DNA of 64,000 nucleotides from Bradyrhizobium retamae (GCF_001440415.1 NZ_LLYA01000214.1:62001-126000); one strand, 5' to 3'. Counted from the first letter of the stretch, positions 25,896 through 34,381 are shown. The notes: a model not told the origin generated them from the sequence alone. Program-made: numbers and translations.

Positions 25896-26599
25896 GTGGT
25901 CCGGACGAAGCCGATCGGGACAAGGGCTTCCTGGCTCGATGGTCGCAGCGCAAGCAGGAAGCCAAACAGATCGAGCCGAAGCGGGACACGCCGGCTGCCG
26001 AAAGCGGCGATTCGCCAGCTCCACCACCCCCAGCGAAAGCCGAAGCGGTCGAGCCGGAGTTCGATCTCGCGACGCTGCCCAAGCTCGAGGAGCTGACAGA
26101 AACCACCGATATCACTGCCTTTCTTCGCAAAGGCGTTCCCGACCATTTGCGGAATGCGGCTTTGCGAAAGTCCTGGGCGTTGGACCCCGCGATTCGCAAC
26201 TACGTCAGTCCAGCACTTGAATATGCCTACGACTGGAACGCGCCGGGCGGAGTGCCCGGCGGTGGCGAGCTCGGCGCAGGCGTCGACGTGGCGCGGCTGG
26301 TCGCGCAAATCATGGGCGAGCAGACGGCCGAAACAACGAATTCCGACGCAAATTCCGGAACCGAGATGGCAGGTCCTTCGCCACAACCGGCTGAACGTGA
26401 ACTCTCGGCAAAACCGCAGAAAGACCTTCATGGGGAGTCTTTGCGACAGTCTGATGAACCCTCGACAGAAACGGAACTCGTTTCAGAAGCGAAACGGGGT
26501 ACAGGGGAACCCGCGTCGGTGGGTGAATCAGAGGAAGCGAAATCTGTTGCGCCGCAGCAACCAGTGCGACGCCATGGCACCGCAAAACCAATTGTTTAG
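25892..26599 (+). CDS. DUF3306-family protein (FDH accessory)
   Basis: 235 residues. The conserved core covers about residues 5-125: FLARWSQRKQEAK at the head, a Pro/Ala linker, then FDLATLPKLEELTETTDI and VPDHLRNAALRKSWALDP, ending in AYDWNAPGG. The remaining ~110 residues are acidic, Ser/Thr/Glu-rich and probably disordered. It is coupled to DUF3305 by an ATGA overlap. The next gene is 125 bases away behind a cluster of inverted repeats, so a new promoter may start there. Confidence 0.85.
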   Translation: MSGPDEADRDKGFLARWSQRKQEAKQIEPKRDTPAAESGDSPAPPPPAKAEAVEPEFDLATLPKLEELTETTDITAFLRKGVPDHLRNAALRKSWALDPAIRNYVSPALEYAYDWNAPGGVPGGGELGAGVDVARLVAQIMGEQTAETTNSDANSGTEMAGPSPQPAERELSAKPQKDLHGESLRQSDEPSTETELVSEAKRGTGEPASVGESEEAKSVAPQQPVRRHGTAKPIV

Positions 26600-26616
26600 A
26601 CAAAAGTATTTGCGGA

Positions 26617-26692
26617 CATAGGCCCTGCCTATGCTACAAATTTCTCTCTGGAATAATTCCAGTTCTAAAGTGTGTGCCTGAATAAGAGGCAC
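26617..26692 (+). promoter_or_regulatory. Three consecutive inverted repeats before the HTH-TorD/fdh operon
   Basis: In 76 bases there are CATAGG-ccctg-CCTATG (26617-26633), CTGGAA-taa-TTCCAG (26648-26662) and GTGCCT-gaataag-AGGCAC (26674-26692). All have perfect 6-bp arms. This stretch is AT-richer than its surroundings and lies directly before the gene whose product has a DNA-binding domain. No T-run follows. It is a good candidate operator/promoter region for the fdh operon. Confidence 0.55.
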
Positions 26693-26724
26693 GCGGGCGC
26701 GGGCGGGGAGATATCGGTAGCACC

Positions 26725-27513
26725 ATGCGTGATGCCGGACTGGAACTAGCAATTAAGGCAGCGGGTGGCGTCGGATCGCTGGCGCGGGGGTTAGGCGTTG
26801 CGCAGCCCTCCGTTTCCGCATGGTCGCGTATTCCCGCCGAGCGGGTTCTCGCGGTCGAGACACTGACGCAGGTGGACCGTTTCGCCCTTCGCCCCGATCT
26901 CTACGGATCGTCCGAGGATCAGGTGACATCGAAACCCGAAATCGACGAGATCGACCAACTGCGTGCCGCGGAATACGGCCTGTTGTCGTTGCTGCTTGGC
27001 AAGGCACCGGATGTGGAAACGCTGCAACGGGTTGCCACGCTGAAGGGCGACGGCTCCGATCTCGGCATGGCGCATGTCGAACTCGCATCTGCCGCTGCGG
27101 CGACGGACGATCGCGCCGTCAGCAAGGAGTTCTTCGATCTTTTCATCGGGCTCGGCCGCGGCGAGTTGCTGCCCTATGCCTCCTACTATCTGACCGGCTT
27201 TCTTCACGAGCGTCCGTTGGCGCGGGTGCGCGAGGATCTGCGCGCGCTCGGAATCGAGCGCGCAGGTACCTCGCGTGAGCCGGAAGATCACATCGCCATT
27301 CTGCTCGAAGTCATGGCGGGCCTCGCACGCGGCGACTTCGAGGCCGAGTTCGCCGAGCAGGCGCGCTTTTTCGAACGTCATCTCAAGCCGTGGGCGGCGC
27401 GGATGTTCGCCGATCTCGAAATGTCGCAATCGGCGCGCTTCTACCGCGCCGTCGGCCGCACCGGCCGTGTCTTCATGGAATTGGAATCAGAGGCCTTCAC
27501 GCTGTCCGAGTGA
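26725..27513 (+). CDS. TorD-family molecular chaperone with N-terminal YdaS/Cro-like HTH domain
   Basis: 262 residues in two parts. Residues 1-60 (LELAIKAAGGVGSLARGLGV, then QPSVSAWSRIPAERVLAVE, ending in a FALRPDLYG-type motif) are a YdaS/Cro-like helix-turn-helix. From about residue 70 the chain is an all-helical TorD/DmsD chaperone with the core EFFDLFIGLGRGELLPYASYYLTGFLHERPLARVREDL. TorD proteins bind the Tat signal and the apo form of molybdoenzymes while the cofactor is inserted; the client here should be FdhA two genes downstream. The fusion could link enzyme maturation to transcription of the operon. Confidence 0.88.
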   Translation: MRDAGLELAIKAAGGVGSLARGLGVAQPSVSAWSRIPAERVLAVETLTQVDRFALRPDLYGSSEDQVTSKPEIDEIDQLRAAEYGLLSLLLGKAPDVETLQRVATLKGDGSDLGMAHVELASAAAATDDRAVSKEFFDLFIGLGRGELLPYASYYLTGFLHERPLARVREDLRALGIERAGTSREPEDHIAILLEVMAGLARGDFEAEFAEQARFFERHLKPWAARMFADLEMSQSARFYRAVGRTGRVFMELESEAFTLSE

Positions 27514-27547
27514 CGGCAGTGAGGCAACGTGACAAGGGGAGAATGCA

Positions 27548-27757
27548 ATGAGCAAGCCATCTGACGGTAAGTCACGGACCACAGGAGTGGATCGGCGCAG
27601 CCTGTTTCTGATGGGCGGTTCGGCGGTCGCTGCAGCGGCCGTTGTGCCGCTTGCGGGCAGCGAGGCGATCGCGGACGAGTCGCAGGCCGAGCGTCTCAAG
27701 GCGCGCTACAAGGAAACCGACCACGTCAAGAATTTCTATCGCGTCAACCGCTATTGA
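27548..27757 (+). CDS. Small Tat-signal protein of the formate dehydrogenase region
   Basis: 69 residues, matching the short 'formate dehydrogenase region Tat target' family. VDRRSLFLMGGSAVAAAAVVPLAG is a twin-arginine signal, followed by a short charged tail ending YKETDHVKNFYRVNRY. It is preceded by AAGGGGAGA. It is always found before the catalytic FDH subunit. It may be co-exported with or help assemble the enzyme, but its role is not known. The fdhA start is 13 bases downstream. Confidence 0.88.
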   Translation: MSKPSDGKSRTTGVDRRSLFLMGGSAVAAAAVVPLAGSEAIADESQAERLKARYKETDHVKNFYRVNRY

Positions 27758-27770
27758 TGGGACCACGCAC

Positions 27771-30737
27771 ATGTTGATGAAGCGAAGAGACGGATCCGCG
27801 GGCAAGGCGCGTTTGCAGGGTATCGCCGCCGGCCTCGCGTCGGGAGTTCTCGACCGCCGTACGTTTCTGCGGCGGTCCGGTCTGGCGGCCGGCGCGGGCG
27901 CCGCGATCGGCCTGATGCCGCTCGGCTCGGTGCGCAAGGCGCAGGCAGGGCCTGAGAAGGTCGGCGCGCCCACCGAAATCAGGAAGAACATCTGCACGCA
28001 TTGCTCGGTCGGTTGCACCGTGATCGCCGAAGTGCAGAACGGCGTCTGGGTCGGCCAGGAGCCTGCGTGGGACAGCCCGATCAACCGCGGCTCGCATTGC
28101 GCCAAGGGCGCAGCCGTGCGCGAACTCGTCCATGGCGACCGCCGGCTGAAATATCCGATGAAGCTGGTCAACGGCGAGTGGCAGAAGATCTCGTGGGATC
28201 AGGCCATCAACGAGATCGGCGACAAGATGCTGGAGATCCGCGCCAAGTCTGGCGCCGATTCCGTCTATCTGCTCGGCTCCGCGAAGTTCTCCAACGAGGG
28301 CGGCTACCTGTTCCGCAAGTTCGCGGCGTTCTGGGGCACCAATTCGATCGATCACCAGGCCCGCATCTGTCATTCGACCACCGTCGCCGGCGTCGCCAAT
28401 ACCTGGGGCTACGGCGCGATGACGAATTCCTACAATGACATGCGCAACTCGAAGACGATCATCTTCATGGGATCGAACGCCGCCGAAGCGCACCCGGTTT
28501 CGTTGCAGCACATCCTCTCCGGCAAGGAGCTCAACCGCGCCAACGTATTCGTGCTCGATCCGCGCTTCACCCGCACGGCGGCGCATGCAACCGAATATGT
28601 CCGCTTCCGCGGCGGCACCGATATCGCGGTGATCTGGGGCATGCTGCACCACATCTTCGCCAATGGCTGGGAAGACAAGCAATTCATCCAGCAGCGCGTC
28701 TACGGCATGGATCAGATCCGCGCCGAAGTCGCGAAGTGGACACCGGAAGAAGTCGAGCGCGTCACCGGCATTCCCGGTGAGCAGCTCAAGAAGGTCGCCG
28801 AGACCTTTGCCAAGCAGAAGCCATCGACCATTGTCTGGTGCATGGGAGGCACCCAGCACACCGTCGGCACCGCCAACGTTCGCGCTTATTGCAACCTGTT
28901 GCTGGCGACGGGCAATGTCGGCTCCTTCGGCTCGGGCGCCAATATCTTCCGCGGCCACTGCAACGTGCAGGGCGCGACCGATATCGGGCTCGATATCGTG
29001 ACGCTGCCGCTCTACTACGGTCTGGTCGAAGGCGCCTGGAAGCATTGGGCGCGCGTCTGGGAGGTCGAATACGACTACCTGCAGTCGCGTTTCGACGAAG
29101 TCCCGGCGAAGGCGGGCCGTCCGGCACGCACCCGAAAGCAGAACATGGAGCTGCCGGGCATCCCGTGGACCCGCTGGTTTGATGCGGCGTTGTCCAACCC
29201 CGACGATGTCGATCAACGCGACGCCGTGAAGGGCGTGGTCATCATGGGCCACGGTGGCAATACCGTGCCGCGCATGACGGAGATGGTGAAGGGCCTCGAA
29301 AAACTCGAACTGCTCGTGGTGGCCGATCCGCATCCAACCACGTTCGCCGCGATCTCCGATCGCAAGAACGGCACTTATCTGTTGCCGGCCTGCACCCAGT
29401 TCGAGACCTCGGGCTCGCGTACGGCCTCCAACCGCTCGCTCCAGTGGGGCGAGCAGATCGTCAAGCCGATCTTCGAATCGAAAGATGACTACGAGATCAT
29501 CTATCGGCTGTCGGAAAAGCTCGGCTTCGCCGACAAGATGTTCAAGAACATCAAGGTCGAGAACAAGCATCCGTCGGCCGAGGACCTCTTGCGGGAAATC
29601 AACCGCGGCGGCTTCTCGACCGGCTATTCCGGCCAGTCACCGGAGCGGTTGAAGGCGCACATGAAGAACCAGGGCAAGTTCGATCTGGTGACCCTGCGCG
29701 CCAAGGCGGACGAGCCGGAGATCGGCGGCGACTATTACGGCCTGCCGTGGCCGTGCTGGGGCACGCCGCAGATCCGACATCCGGGCACGCACACGCTCTA
29801 CAACACCAACCTGCACGCCAAGGATGGCGGCGGCACGTTCCGCGCGCGCTTCGGCGTGGTCTACGAGGAGAAGCAGCCTGACGGTTCGGTGAAGAACGTC
29901 AACCTGCTGTCCGAGGGCTCCTACAGCAAGGGGTCGGAGCTCACTGACGGGTATCCCGAGTTCACCTATGGCGTGCTCAAGAAGCTCGGCTGGGACAAGG
30001 ATCTGACCGCGGACGAGCTTGCGACCATCAACAAGATCGGCGGCAACAACCCTGATGGCGTCGGCTGGGCGGTCGACCTGTCGGGCGGTATTATCCGCGT
30101 CACGCTGGAGCATGGCGTGATGGCGTATGGCAACGGCAAAGCCCGCGCGGTGGCGTGGAATCTGCCGGATCCCGTGCCGGTGCATCGCGAGCCGATCTAC
30201 ACCGCGCGGCCCGATCTCGTCGCGAAATATCCGACGCGTCCGGACGGGCGTCAGTTCCGCATGGCCAATGTGGGCTTCTCGATTCAGAAGGCGGCGGTCG
30301 AGAAGGGGCTCGCCAAGCAATTCCCGATCATCCTGACTTCGGGACGCCTCGTTGAATACGAAGGCGGCGGCGAAGAAACCCGATCCAATAAATGGCTCGC
30401 GGAACTGCAGCAGGACATGTTCGTCGAGGTCAACACCTCGGATGCCGCCGAGCGCGGCATCAAGGATGGCGGCTGGGTTTGGGTTTACGGTCCGGAAAAC
30501 AGCTCGAAGGCCCGCGTCAAGGCGCTGGTCACCGACCGCGTCGGCAAGGGGGTGGCGTTCATGCCATTCCACTTCTCCGGCTGGTTCCAGGGCGTCGACC
30601 AACGCGGCAAATATCCGAAGGGCTCAGACCCGATTGTGCTGGGCGAAAGCGTCAACACGATCACGTCCTACGGCTACGACCCGGTCACCGGCATGCACGA
30701 GGGCAAGGTGACCCTGTGCCAGATCCAAGCGGCGTGA
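27771..30737 (+). CDS. fdhA: Formate dehydrogenase, catalytic alpha subunit (Mo/W-bisMGD, Tat-exported)
   Basis: 988 residues. It oxidises formate to CO2 in the periplasm using a molybdopterin-guanine-dinucleotide cofactor. A twin-arginine signal is at residues 29-35 (DRRTFLRR) followed by an Ala/Gly-rich hydrophobic stretch. The first 4Fe-4S cluster is bound by Cys75, Cys78, Cys82 and Cys110 (ICTHCSVGC ... HCAKG). The metal ligand is Cys200 in ARICHSTTVAG, encoded by TGT, so this is the cysteine rather than the selenocysteine form. The ATG at 27771 gives the Tat signal. FdhB and FdhC follow. Confidence 0.96.
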   Translation: MLMKRRDGSAGKARLQGIAAGLASGVLDRRTFLRRSGLAAGAGAAIGLMPLGSVRKAQAGPEKVGAPTEIRKNICTHCSVGCTVIAEVQNGVWVGQEPAWDSPINRGSHCAKGAAVRELVHGDRRLKYPMKLVNGEWQKISWDQAINEIGDKMLEIRAKSGADSVYLLGSAKFSNEGGYLFRKFAAFWGTNSIDHQARICHSTTVAGVANTWGYGAMTNSYNDMRNSKTIIFMGSNAAEAHPVSLQHILSGKELNRANVFVLDPRFTRTAAHATEYVRFRGGTDIAVIWGMLHHIFANGWEDKQFIQQRVYGMDQIRAEVAKWTPEEVERVTGIPGEQLKKVAETFAKQKPSTIVWCMGGTQHTVGTANVRAYCNLLLATGNVGSFGSGANIFRGHCNVQGATDIGLDIVTLPLYYGLVEGAWKHWARVWEVEYDYLQSRFDEVPAKAGRPARTRKQNMELPGIPWTRWFDAALSNPDDVDQRDAVKGVVIMGHGGNTVPRMTEMVKGLEKLELLVVADPHPTTFAAISDRKNGTYLLPACTQFETSGSRTASNRSLQWGEQIVKPIFESKDDYEIIYRLSEKLGFADKMFKNIKVENKHPSAEDLLREINRGGFSTGYSGQSPERLKAHMKNQGKFDLVTLRAKADEPEIGGDYYGLPWPCWGTPQIRHPGTHTLYNTNLHAKDGGGTFRARFGVVYEEKQPDGSVKNVNLLSEGSYSKGSELTDGYPEFTYGVLKKLGWDKDLTADELATINKIGGNNPDGVGWAVDLSGGIIRVTLEHGVMAYGNGKARAVAWNLPDPVPVHREPIYTARPDLVAKYPTRPDGRQFRMANVGFSIQKAAVEKGLAKQFPIILTSGRLVEYEGGGEETRSNKWLAELQQDMFVEVNTSDAAERGIKDGGWVWVYGPENSSKARVKALVTDRVGKGVAFMPFHFSGWFQGVDQRGKYPKGSDPIVLGESVNTITSYGYDPVTGMHEGKVTLCQIQAA

Positions 30738-30751
30738 GAGGAGAATAGATC

Positions 30752-31348
30752 ATGGCTCGCGTCAAATTTCTTTGTGATGCCGACCGTTGCATCGAGTGCA
30801 ATGCGTGCGTGACCGCCTGCAAGAACGAACATGAAGTGCCGTGGGGCATCAATCGCCGCCGCGTCGTCACCATCAATGACGGCAAGCCCGGCGAACGCTC
30901 GGTCTCCATGGCCTGCATGCACTGCACGGATGCGCCGTGCGCCGCAGTTTGCCCGGTGTCGTGCTTCTACACCACCGCCGACGGCGTCGTGCTGCACTCC
31001 AAGGACCTGTGCATCGGCTGCGGCTACTGCTTCTACGCCTGTCCGTTCGGCGCGCCGCAATATCCGAAGGTCGGCAACTTCGGGTCGCGCGGCAAGATGG
31101 ACAAGTGCACCTACTGCGCGGGCGGGCCGGAAGCGGACTCCACCCCGGCCGAATATGCCAAATACGGCGCCAACCGTCTGGCCGAAGGCAAGCTGCCGAT
31201 CTGCGCCGAGATGTGCTCGACCAAATCACTGCTTGCCGGGGACGGCGCGATCATCGCCGAGATCTACAAGGAGCGGGTGATGAAGCGCGGCTATGGCTCC
31301 GGCATGTGGGGCTGGAAGACCGCCTACAGCGATTCACCGACCGGCTGA
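30752..31348 (+). CDS. fdhB: Formate dehydrogenase, iron-sulfur beta subunit
   Basis: 198 residues with four ferredoxin-type Cys motifs, hence four 4Fe-4S clusters that pass electrons from FdhA to the membrane subunit: CIECNACVTACK, CMHCTDAPCAAVCP, CIGCGYCFYACP and the split CTYC/CAEMC set. It is shorter than E. coli FdnH and lacks its C-terminal membrane anchor, as in the FDH3-type branch. It is exported together with FdhA on the latter's Tat signal (known for the family). A strong hairpin separates it from fdhC. Confidence 0.95.
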   Translation: MARVKFLCDADRCIECNACVTACKNEHEVPWGINRRRVVTINDGKPGERSVSMACMHCTDAPCAAVCPVSCFYTTADGVVLHSKDLCIGCGYCFYACPFGAPQYPKVGNFGSRGKMDKCTYCAGGPEADSTPAEYAKYGANRLAEGKLPICAEMCSTKSLLAGDGAIIAEIYKERVMKRGYGSGMWGWKTAYSDSPTG

Positions 31349-31355
31349 TGCAACG

Positions 31356-31379
31356 GCCGCCGCGCTTCGGCGCGGCGGC
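31356..31379 (+). promoter_or_regulatory. Intercistronic UUCG-tetraloop hairpin between fdhB and fdhC
   Basis: A perfect 10-bp GC stem closes on a TTCG loop (31356-31365 pairs with 31370-31379), 8 bases after the fdhB stop. The cUUCGg tetraloop is exceptionally stable. No T-run follows, so an mRNA-protecting or partial-termination role that keeps FdhA/B above FdhC is more likely than full termination. Confidence 0.75.
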
Positions 31380-31416
31380 ATCAGGGTAATTCCGATAACC
31401 GAAAGGCGTTGTGCAA

Positions 31417-32448
31417 ATGCCAGGCTCTCTTTCAAATTCAAATCTCAAATTCGCGGTCTTCAAGCCGCTGCTTGCCGCGCTCGCGCTGTTGTTCGTGTTC
31501 GCGCATCCCGCGGCCGCGCAGATTTCCTTCAAGCCGACCGCCGAGGCCGTTCAGGAAGACAAGCTTCTGAACGCGCTGAAGGAGGGCGACAAGATCACCG
31601 GGCGCGTATCGATCCCCGACGGCATGGCTGCCAGCCTGATCCAGCCCGCTGGGCGCGACTGGCGCGACTTCCAGCGCAGCAAACTGCCTTGGATCGGCGG
31701 CATTTCCATCCTCGGCATGCTGGCCGTGCTCGCGATCTTCCTGATGGTGCGCGGTCGGATTCGCGTGCACCAGGGATTTTCGGGGAAGACGATGCTGCGG
31801 TTCGCGAGCTTCGAGCGGTTCACGCACTGGCTCACCGCAAGCTGCTTCATCATCCTGGCGCTCTCGGGCCTGAACGTTAGCTTCGGACGCACCCTGATCC
31901 TGCCGCTGTTCGGCCCCGACGCTTTTGCGACCATGTCCGCCTGGGCCAAGCTTGCGCACAACTACCTGGCATTCCCTTTCATGCTGGGGCTTGCGATTAT
32001 GTTCCTGATCTGGATCAAGGACAACGTTCCGGGCAAGCTCGATTGGGAATGGCTCAAGCAGGGCGGGGGCCTTCTGTCTGACGACAAGCATCCACCGGCC
32101 AAGCGTTTCAACGCGGGCCAGAAGGGGATTTTCTGGATCGTGATCATCGGCGGCGTGCTGATGTCGGTGTCCGGCTGGTTCCTGCTGTTCCCCTATCTTC
32201 CGGGCAACGTCACTGCACTCCAGTTCTGGACCGTGATCCACGCCGTGATCGCGATGCTCTTCATCGCCGCCATGCTGGCGCACATCTATATCGGTTCGAT
32301 CGGCATGGAGGGGGCGTTTGATGCGATGGGAACCGGTGAGGTCGATCTCAACTGGGCCAAGGAGCATCACGCGATCTGGGTCAAGGAACAGCAGGCAAAG
32401 GGCGAAGCTCCATCTGATAGCACGGCCCGCGCAGTGCCGGCGGAATAG
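31417..32448 (+). CDS. fdhC: Formate dehydrogenase, cytochrome b556 gamma subunit
   Basis: 343 residues (GTG at 31411 is an alternative start; GAAAGG at 31401 fits either). An N-terminal signal or membrane segment (LLAALALLFVFAHPAAA) precedes a periplasmic stretch. Then come four membrane helices with the haem-b histidines expected in FERFTHWLTASCFI, LAHNYLAFPFM, FWTVIHAVIAM and LAHIYIGS. It anchors the FDH complex and passes electrons to quinone. The N-terminal ~120-residue extension is usual for this branch. Confidence 0.94.
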   Translation: MPGSLSNSNLKFAVFKPLLAALALLFVFAHPAAAQISFKPTAEAVQEDKLLNALKEGDKITGRVSIPDGMAASLIQPAGRDWRDFQRSKLPWIGGISILGMLAVLAIFLMVRGRIRVHQGFSGKTMLRFASFERFTHWLTASCFIILALSGLNVSFGRTLILPLFGPDAFATMSAWAKLAHNYLAFPFMLGLAIMFLIWIKDNVPGKLDWEWLKQGGGLLSDDKHPPAKRFNAGQKGIFWIVIIGGVLMSVSGWFLLFPYLPGNVTALQFWTVIHAVIAMLFIAAMLAHIYIGSIGMEGAFDAMGTGEVDLNWAKEHHAIWVKEQQAKGEAPSDSTARAVPAE

Positions 32449-32483
32449 TCCGGTCAGGCGCAAGCAAAAGGTGAGGAAGTGAG

Positions 32484-32639
32484 ATGAAATCCTTTATTGC
32501 GGCTCTGGCGTTCGCCGTCATTGCTGCCGTCGGCGTCGCGATGGTGCTCAACACCATTCAGGAGCCAAGCTCCGTCGCCTTTACGACCACGGGCGCCAGG
32601 GTCAGCGATCCCGGCCATAATCTGATCGGCCCGGGCTGA
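32484..32639 (+). CDS. 51-aa small membrane protein in the fdh operon
   Basis: A short gene with GTGAGGAAG before its ATG at 32484 and a TGA at 32637-32639. The product begins MKSFIAALAFAVIAAVGVAM, one hydrophobic helix or uncleaved signal, followed by a polar tail with FTTTGARVSDPG and GHNLIGPG. It lies 35 bases after fdhC and 8 bases before DUF971, well inside the operon. I do not know a named family. It could be a small FDH accessory subunit. Confidence 0.75.
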   Translation: MKSFIAALAFAVIAAVGVAMVLNTIQEPSSVAFTTTGARVSDPGHNLIGPG

Positions 32640-32647
32640 CGCCGGCG

Positions 32648-33034
32648 GTGGGCGTGCCTAACGTCACGCTGGCGTGGCCGGTTGAAATTCGCCTGCCGAA
32701 GGATCGCCGCACGTTGCGTGTTGCCTTTGACGATGGGCGCACATTCGATCTCACGGCCGAATTGCTCCGGGTCACCAGCCCGTCGGCCGAAGTGCAGGGG
32801 CATTCCGAAGCCGAGCGCAAGACCGTCGGAGGCAAACGCAACGTCACCATCCTTTCGGTCGATCCTGTCGGCAATTATGCCGTCAGAATAGGGTTCGACG
32901 ACATGCACGCGACCGGCATCTATTCCTGGGCGTTTTTGCGCGATCTCGGTGAGAATGCCGAGCGGCGCTTTCGGGACTACCTCGACGACCTGCAAGCCAA
33001 GGGGCTCGACCGCGACAGGCCGGGCGTACGCTGA
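32648..33034 (+). CDS. DUF971-family protein
   Basis: 128 residues from a GTG at 32648. The DUF971 fold is recognisable from WPVEIRLPKDRRTLRVAFDDG through LRVTSPSAEVQGH to VGNYAVRIGFDDMHATGIYSWAFLRDLG. This domain also occurs fused to Mrp-type ATPases and to the N-terminus of gamma-butyrobetaine hydroxylase. A link to Fe-S carriers would make sense here because mrp lies in the same locus, but this is inference. It is packed between the 51-aa gene and the WD40-cytochrome gene. Confidence 0.87.
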   Translation: MGVPNVTLAWPVEIRLPKDRRTLRVAFDDGRTFDLTAELLRVTSPSAEVQGHSEAERKTVGGKRNVTILSVDPVGNYAVRIGFDDMHATGIYSWAFLRDLGENAERRFRDYLDDLQAKGLDRDRPGVR

Positions 33035-33046
33035 GGGCCGGCGGGA

Positions 33047-34381
33047 ATGGCATTCAGCGATTCGGCGAAAGCTTCCCGTCGCAAGGCAGGCCGGTCGGCA
33101 CTTCTGGCGCTTGCGGCCGTGCTGATAGCGCTGCCGATCGGCGCAACGGCCGCCGTCGCGCAACTCCGCGGGCATGGTGGGCCGGTTCGGGCGCTGGCGA
33201 TCTCGGCCGACGGTCAAAGCGCCATCTCCGGCAGTTTCGATTCAACCGCGATCCGCTGGTCGCTGACGCGCAATGCGGCCGAGCAGGTGCTTCGTTTCCA
33301 TTCCGACGCGATCAACGCGGTCGCGGTGCTCGGGGAGGGACGCGCAGCGACCGCCGGCGCTGACGGCCGCATCGCCATCTGGACCTTTGGCAAGGCGGAG
33401 CCCGATGCGGTGCTCGAAGGCCACACGGCGCCGATCGTGGCGCTTGCCGTATCGCCTGATGGCGCGACGCTCGCGTCGGCGTCGTGGGATCACACGGTGC
33501 GGCTCTGGCCGCTCGCAGGCGGCGCGCCGCGCGTGCTCGATGAGCATACGCAGAACGTCAACGGCGTGGCGTTTGCGGCCGATGGCCGCACGCTGGTCAG
33601 CGTCAGCTACGATCTCAGCGTTTGCATCTGGCCGCTGTCGGGCGCGCAGCCGCCGACCGTCATTCCGATGCCGACACCACTCAACGCCGTGGCCGCAGGC
33701 CGTGACGGTGAAATCGCGGTCGGCGGTGCCGACGGCAAGGTCTACTTCCTGACCGCCAGCGGCACGCGTGCCGGCGAGCTTGCGGCAGGGCCAAGGCCGG
33801 TGATCTCGATTGCGATTTCGCCTGATGGCGCGCATGTGGCCGCCGCGGGCATCGGCGGCACGGTCGCTGTGATCGACCGCAAGGCGCGTACGCTCGCGCG
33901 CACGCTGGTTGGTCCTGGCCTTCCGGTCTGGTCGGTCGTATTCGCACCCGACAGCCGCACGCTGCTCACGGGCGGCGCTGATAACATTATCCGGCGCTGG
34001 AACGCCGCGACAGGCGAGCCGGTCGATCCGCTTCTCGTGGAAACGGCAGGAGATCCGCTCGCGGCCTATGCCGGCGATCGCGGCGCGGAGGTCTTTCGCG
34101 CCTGTGTGGCCTGCCATACGCTTGGTGCCGATCAGGTCAACCGCGCAGGGCCCACGCTCGCCGGCATCTTCGGCCGACGAATTGCAACCGCGCCCGGATA
34201 TAATTTTTCCGAAGCGCTCAAGCGCCTCGATATCGTCTGGACGCCGGAGACGGTTTCCAAACTGTTCGAAGTCGGGCCGCAGGCCTACACGCCCGGCACC
34301 AAGATGCCGGAGCAGCGCATCGGCTCGGAGCAGGACCGCGCCGCGCTGGTGCAATTCCTCGAGCGGGCGACGAAGCGATAA
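33047..34381 (+). CDS. WD40-repeat protein fused to a C-terminal cytochrome c domain
   Basis: 444 residues. A signal sequence (about residues 15-38, LLALAAVLIALPIGATAAVA) is followed by six or seven WD40 blades (residues 40-330), with GHGGPVRALAISADGQSAISGS and GHTAPIVALAVSPDGATLASASWDHTVRLW among them. A class I cytochrome c domain then holds the haem motif Cys353-Val-Ala-Cys356-His357 and a likely distal Met in PGTKMPEQ. It is periplasmic and closes the fdh operon, 12 bases after DUF971. It could take electrons from FDH directly, with the propeller as the docking surface. Confidence 0.9.
   Translation: MAFSDSAKASRRKAGRSALLALAAVLIALPIGATAAVAQLRGHGGPVRALAISADGQSAISGSFDSTAIRWSLTRNAAEQVLRFHSDAINAVAVLGEGRAATAGADGRIAIWTFGKAEPDAVLEGHTAPIVALAVSPDGATLASASWDHTVRLWPLAGGAPRVLDEHTQNVNGVAFAADGRTLVSVSYDLSVCIWPLSGAQPPTVIPMPTPLNAVAAGRDGEIAVGGADGKVYFLTASGTRAGELAAGPRPVISIAISPDGAHVAAAGIGGTVAVIDRKARTLARTLVGPGLPVWSVVFAPDSRTLLTGGADNIIRRWNAATGEPVDPLLVETAGDPLAAYAGDRGAEVFRACVACHTLGADQVNRAGPTLAGIFGRRIATAPGYNFSEALKRLDIVWTPETVSKLFEVGPQAYTPGTKMPEQRIGSEQDRAALVQFLERATKR

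Noticed and set aside
27744..29570. 608-codon open frame antisense to fdhA
   Set aside because: Shadow of a high-GC gene: no ribosome site, His/Arg/Asp-rich unnatural composition, and the + strand carries clear FdhA motifs.
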